Shown here piece by piece: positions 5,156 through 7,358 of a stretch of 7,358 nucleotides of DNA. The position numbers and the translations under genes are program-made. The DNA is taken from NCBI GenBank assembly GCA_039812375.1, contig JBDIAO010000125.1, positions 1 through 7,358 of the forward strand. Reading direction: 5' to 3'. This DNA is from JAGOME01 sp039812375. GTDB lineage: Bacteria > Actinomycetota > Actinomycetes > Actinomycetales > Dermatophilaceae. The stretch's first letter is position 1. Each line of letters starts with the position of its first letter. A model generated the notes under the pieces. That model saw only the letters and a list, made by a program, of their open reading frames with translations. It searched no databases and was not told where the DNA came from.

Positions 5156-6805
5156 ATGGGTGTTCCGATCGCCGACGAGGTCAAGGCTTCCCTGCAGGAG
5201 TACGGTGCGCAGGATGCTTGTGCCGCCGAGTTGCTGTGTGACCGGCATCCTGGCGAGTCGGTGGCTTTCCGGGTCGTCGAAGCTGACTTGAGTGTCACGT
5301 TGCTGACCTTCGGTGAGTTGCGGACCCGCTCCGAGCGCTTCGCGGCTGCGCTCTCCGGGCTCGGCGTCCAAGCTGGGGACGCGGTCGGGGTGCTCATGGG
5401 GAAGTCTGCCGAGTTGCCGGTGGTGCTCCTCGGCATCTGGCGGCTCGGGGCAGTGCACGTGCCGTTGTTTACGGCGTTCGCGGCTCCCGCCATTGCGACC
5501 CGTCTCGAGGGCAGCGGCGCGCGCACGGTCGTCGCGGACACCGACCAGGTCGACAAGCTTGACGGTGCCATGACCGATGGTGTGCAGGTGATCCAGGTCG
5601 GCGGCTCAGGTCTCGTCCGAGAGAACTGCCACCACTACCAGGACCTCGTCGATGGCGCAGCCCGGCTGCCTGCGATCCGAGCCGCTCGAGGTGGTCCGAA
5701 CGCACCCCTCCTCGTGCTCTTCACGAGCGGCACGACGGGGGCGCCCAAGGGAGTCCCGGTGCCCATCCGGGCACTGGCCGGGCTGACCCGCTACGTCATC
5801 GACGCCCTCGACGTCACGCAGGAGGACGTTTTCTGGAATGCCGCCGACCCTGGATGGGCCTACGGGCTCTACTACGCGGTTCTCGCGCCGATGGCGCTAG
5901 GACGAGAGAGCATCCTGCTGCATTCCGGGTTCAGTCCGGAGTTGACGTGGAGGGTCCTCAGTCGGCTCGAAGTGACCAACTTCGCCGGGGCGCCCACGAT
6001 CTATCGTGCATTGCGGGCCAACCCTGCCCCGGCCGACGCTCCGGCGCGACTGCGCCGGGCTTCCTCGGCGGGCGAGCCGTTGACCCCGGAGGTCGTCTCC
6101 TGGTCGGCCGATGCCCTCGGGGTGACCGTGCGTGATCAGTACGGCCAGACCGAGCACGGCATGGTCGCGGCCAACGCGTGGCGAGACGACCTGCGCGAGG
6201 AGGTGCCCATCGGCTCGATGGGGCGTGCCCTGCCGGGGTGGACGTGTGCGGTCCTGTTGGAAGGCAGCGACGAGGTAGCACCGGCCGGTGAGGTCGGGCG
6301 GCTGGCGATTGACACCACAGCCAGCCCCCTCATGTGGTTCACCGGGTACCTCGATGCGCCGGAGACAACTGCGGAACGGTTCACCGCCGATGGGCGATGG
6401 TGCCTGACCGGAGACACCGCAGCACAGGACGAGCATGGCCTGCTCTATTTCTCGGCCCGAGACGACGACGTCATCATCATGGCGGGGTATCGAATCAGCC
6501 CCTTCGACGTCGAGAGCGTCCTGGTCACCCATGACGCGGTTGCCGAGGCCGCCGCGGTGGCTGCGCCGGACGAGTTGCGTGGGGAGGTTCTTGAGGCGTA
6601 TGTGGTGTTGCGACCGGGATGGGTGGGCTCGCCGGAGTTGGTGATCGAGCTCCAGCAGTTGGTCAAGAACCAGTTCGCGGCGCACGCATTCCCCCGCACG
6701 ATCCACATCGTCGCCGAGTTGCCCAAGACCCCGTCGGGGAAGATCCAGCGATTCCTGCTGCGCCAGGAAGCTCGGGCCCGGGAGGCAGCCAGACCGCAGG
6801 GCTGA
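5156..6805 (+). CDS. Acyl-CoA synthetase, acetyl/medium-chain (ACS/MACS) type, AMP-forming
   Basis: From the ATG at 5156 this is a 549-residue adenylate-forming enzyme that should convert a carboxylic acid, ATP and CoA to acyl-CoA, AMP and pyrophosphate in the cytosol. Motifs in order are the phosphate loop TSGTTGAPK at 190-198, the ADPGWAYGLYYAVLAP stretch typical of acetyl/medium-chain synthetases, YGQTE at 329-333, TGD ending in Asp420 (ribose contact), the hinge SARDDDVIIMAGYRIS from 433 with Arg435, and catalytic Lys529 in PKTPSGK. All are intact. Gly330 occupies the place held by a pocket-closing tryptophan in true acetyl-CoA synthetases, so a larger acid is expected. It is shorter than acetyl-CoA synthetases (about 650) and near the size of medium-chain synthetases. 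It uses the leucine codon TTG far more than the first ligase gene. It diverges from the aldolase cluster; the substrate is unknown. Confidence 0.88.
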   Translation: MGVPIADEVKASLQEYGAQDACAAELLCDRHPGESVAFRVVEADLSVTLLTFGELRTRSERFAAALSGLGVQAGDAVGVLMGKSAELPVVLLGIWRLGAVHVPLFTAFAAPAIATRLEGSGARTVVADTDQVDKLDGAMTDGVQVIQVGGSGLVRENCHHYQDLVDGAARLPAIRAARGGPNAPLLVLFTSGTTGAPKGVPVPIRALAGLTRYVIDALDVTQEDVFWNAADPGWAYGLYYAVLAPMALGRESILLHSGFSPELTWRVLSRLEVTNFAGAPTIYRALRANPAPADAPARLRRASSAGEPLTPEVVSWSADALGVTVRDQYGQTEHGMVAANAWRDDLREEVPIGSMGRALPGWTCAVLLEGSDEVAPAGEVGRLAIDTTASPLMWFTGYLDAPETTAERFTADGRWCLTGDTAAQDEHGLLYFSARDDDVIIMAGYRISPFDVESVLVTHDAVAEAAAVAAPDELRGEVLEAYVVLRPGWVGSPELVIELQQLVKNQFAAHAFPRTIHIVAELPKTPSGKIQRFLLRQEARAREAARPQG

Positions 6806-6814
6806 CAGGCTGCC
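6784..6814 (+). other. Stem-loop spanning the acyl-CoA synthetase stop codon
   Basis: GGCAGCC (6784-6790) and GGCTGCC (6808-6814) form a perfect 7-bp stem around a 17-base loop that includes the stop codon. No T-run follows, so it could be a weak transcription end or chance in GC-rich DNA. The rest of the 68-bp convergent gap up to 6873 holds only a short CCCGA run. Confidence 0.3.
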
Positions 6815-6816
6815 CG

Positions 6817-6835
6817 CCGACCCGACCCGACCCGA
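6817..6835. repeat. Short CCCGA tandem run
   Basis: CCGA followed by three CCCGA units lies in the convergent gap between the acyl-CoA synthetase and toxin genes. It is a simple 5-bp repeat of the kind that arises by slippage; no function is evident. Confidence 0.6.
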
Positions 6836-6873
6836 CACAGCGGCACCCGGCATACGCACCCGCAGCATCCGCG

Positions 6874-7254
6874 TCAGGATCGGGCGTCGAGGGTGAGTTG
6901 GGGAGCGATCGCGAGCAGCGCGGCATTCGAGGTGAGCAGGCGCATGCCTTCGACCTGCGCCTGGGCCAGCAACATCCGGTCGAAGGAGTCGTGCCGGGCG
7001 AGCCCCGGGCTGCTCAGCATCGCTTCGGCGTGGAGGCCGGTGAGCGGTAGCTCGGTCAGCCCGGCGGCCTGAGCCGCTTGCGTGACGGACCCGGGGATCC
7101 GGAGCTTGCCGAGCATCGTCTTGATGGTGGTCTCGACGACGCTCACGGCTGAGTAGCGCACGGGGCCAGCCGCGACGAGACCTCGTGCGGCACGCCCGAG
7201 CCGCGGGTCGTCCTCAAGCAACCAGAGGAGCGCGTTCGTGTCGAGCAGGATCAC
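6874..7254 (-). CDS. PIN-domain ribonuclease toxin, VapC-like
   Basis: This 126-residue protein is a full-length PIN domain, the toxin of type II toxin-antitoxin pairs; such toxins cleave RNA when not held by their antitoxin. It opens with MILLDTNALLWLLEDDPRLG, giving catalytic Asp5. Glu41 lies in SVVETTIK, and Asp89 and Asp92 in HDSFDRMLLAQA. The fourth acidic position is Asn110 in LLTSNAALLAI, where an aspartate is common, so the metal site may be altered. The start is GTG at 7254, and its first bases overlap the TGA of the upstream gene as GTGA. This indicates translational coupling and an antitoxin-first operon. No clear ribosome binding site of its own is seen close to the GTG. The gene converges on the acyl-CoA synthetase gene. 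It is unrelated in function to the metabolic genes beside it. Confidence 0.87.
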   Translation of the reverse strand: MILLDTNALLWLLEDDPRLGRAARGLVAAGPVRYSAVSVVETTIKTMLGKLRIPGSVTQAAQAAGLTELPLTGLHAEAMLSSPGLARHDSFDRMLLAQAQVEGMRLLTSNAALLAIAPQLTLDARS

Positions 7255-7358
7255 TGCGCGGCATCCGCTCCATAGAAGAGGTGCTGGACGTCGTGGTCGA
7301 GACCATCGAAGAGCTCCGGATCGTGCTTCTCACCGGCCCAGCCCTCGACGCCGAGGAC
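7251..7358 (-). CDS. Probable antitoxin, C-terminal part only
   Basis: The minus strand is open from the window edge to a TGA at 7253-7251, giving 35 residues that end HLFYGADAAQ and contain GVEGWAGEKHDPELFDGL. The stop overlaps the GTG of the PIN toxin by four bases, the usual arrangement for an antitoxin preceding its toxin. The acidic tail fits the part of an antitoxin that wraps around its toxin. The DNA-binding N-terminus lies beyond the window, so the antitoxin family (Phd, AbrB or ribbon-helix-helix) cannot be told. The call is made mainly from position. Confidence 0.65.
   Translation of the reverse strand, partial: VLGVEGWAGEKHDPELFDGLDHDVQHLFYGADAAQ

Noticed and set aside
5897..6868. 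323-residue minus-strand open frame opposite the acyl-CoA synthetase
   Set aside because: It is antisense to an intact enzyme and has low-complexity Arg/Gly/Pro composition with no motif.

Overview
The window is very GC-rich. Its genes prefer G or C at third codon positions, sit close together and use strong GGAGG-type ribosome binding sites, and the candidate -10 boxes have the TANNNT form. Together with the gene content (acetoacetyl-CoA synthetase, NYN-domain protein, PIN-type toxin pair), this suggests a high-GC actinobacterium. I cannot name a genus from sequence alone.

Layout, left to right. Positions 1-286 are a leader with no convincing gene; it holds a dyad, a 10-bp imperfect repeat, a candidate -10 box and three 15-bp tandem repeats just before the first ribosome binding site. 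Positions 287-2251 (+) encode an intact acetoacetyl-CoA synthetase. Its last four codons and stop are the start of a 24-bp tandem repeat that fills the whole 79-bp convergent gap to the next gene. On the minus strand, 4984 down to 2331, lies a tight three-gene cluster that reads RraA-like aldolase, fold-type I aminotransferase, then NYN-domain putative ribonuclease, with gaps of 18 and 23 bp. A 171-bp divergent region separates it from a second adenylate-forming enzyme at 5156-6805 (+), an acyl-CoA synthetase of the acetyl/medium-chain type. The right edge (7358 down to 6874, minus) is a PIN-domain toxin gene whose GTG start overlaps the stop codon of a probable antitoxin cut off by the window end.

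How the genes may fit together: two enzymes activate short carboxylic acids to CoA thioesters (acetoacetate, and a probably larger acyl acid). The aldolase/aminotransferase pair could interconvert a gamma-hydroxy amino acid with its 2-oxo acid and then pyruvate or a related product. A link between the pair and the flanking ligases is inference only. I found no CRISPR array, transposase, tRNA or rRNA. I did not find a clearly new multi-gene system. The strongest leads are the aldolase-aminotransferase-NYN cluster, the stop-codon-carrying tandem repeat, and the active-site variations described below.
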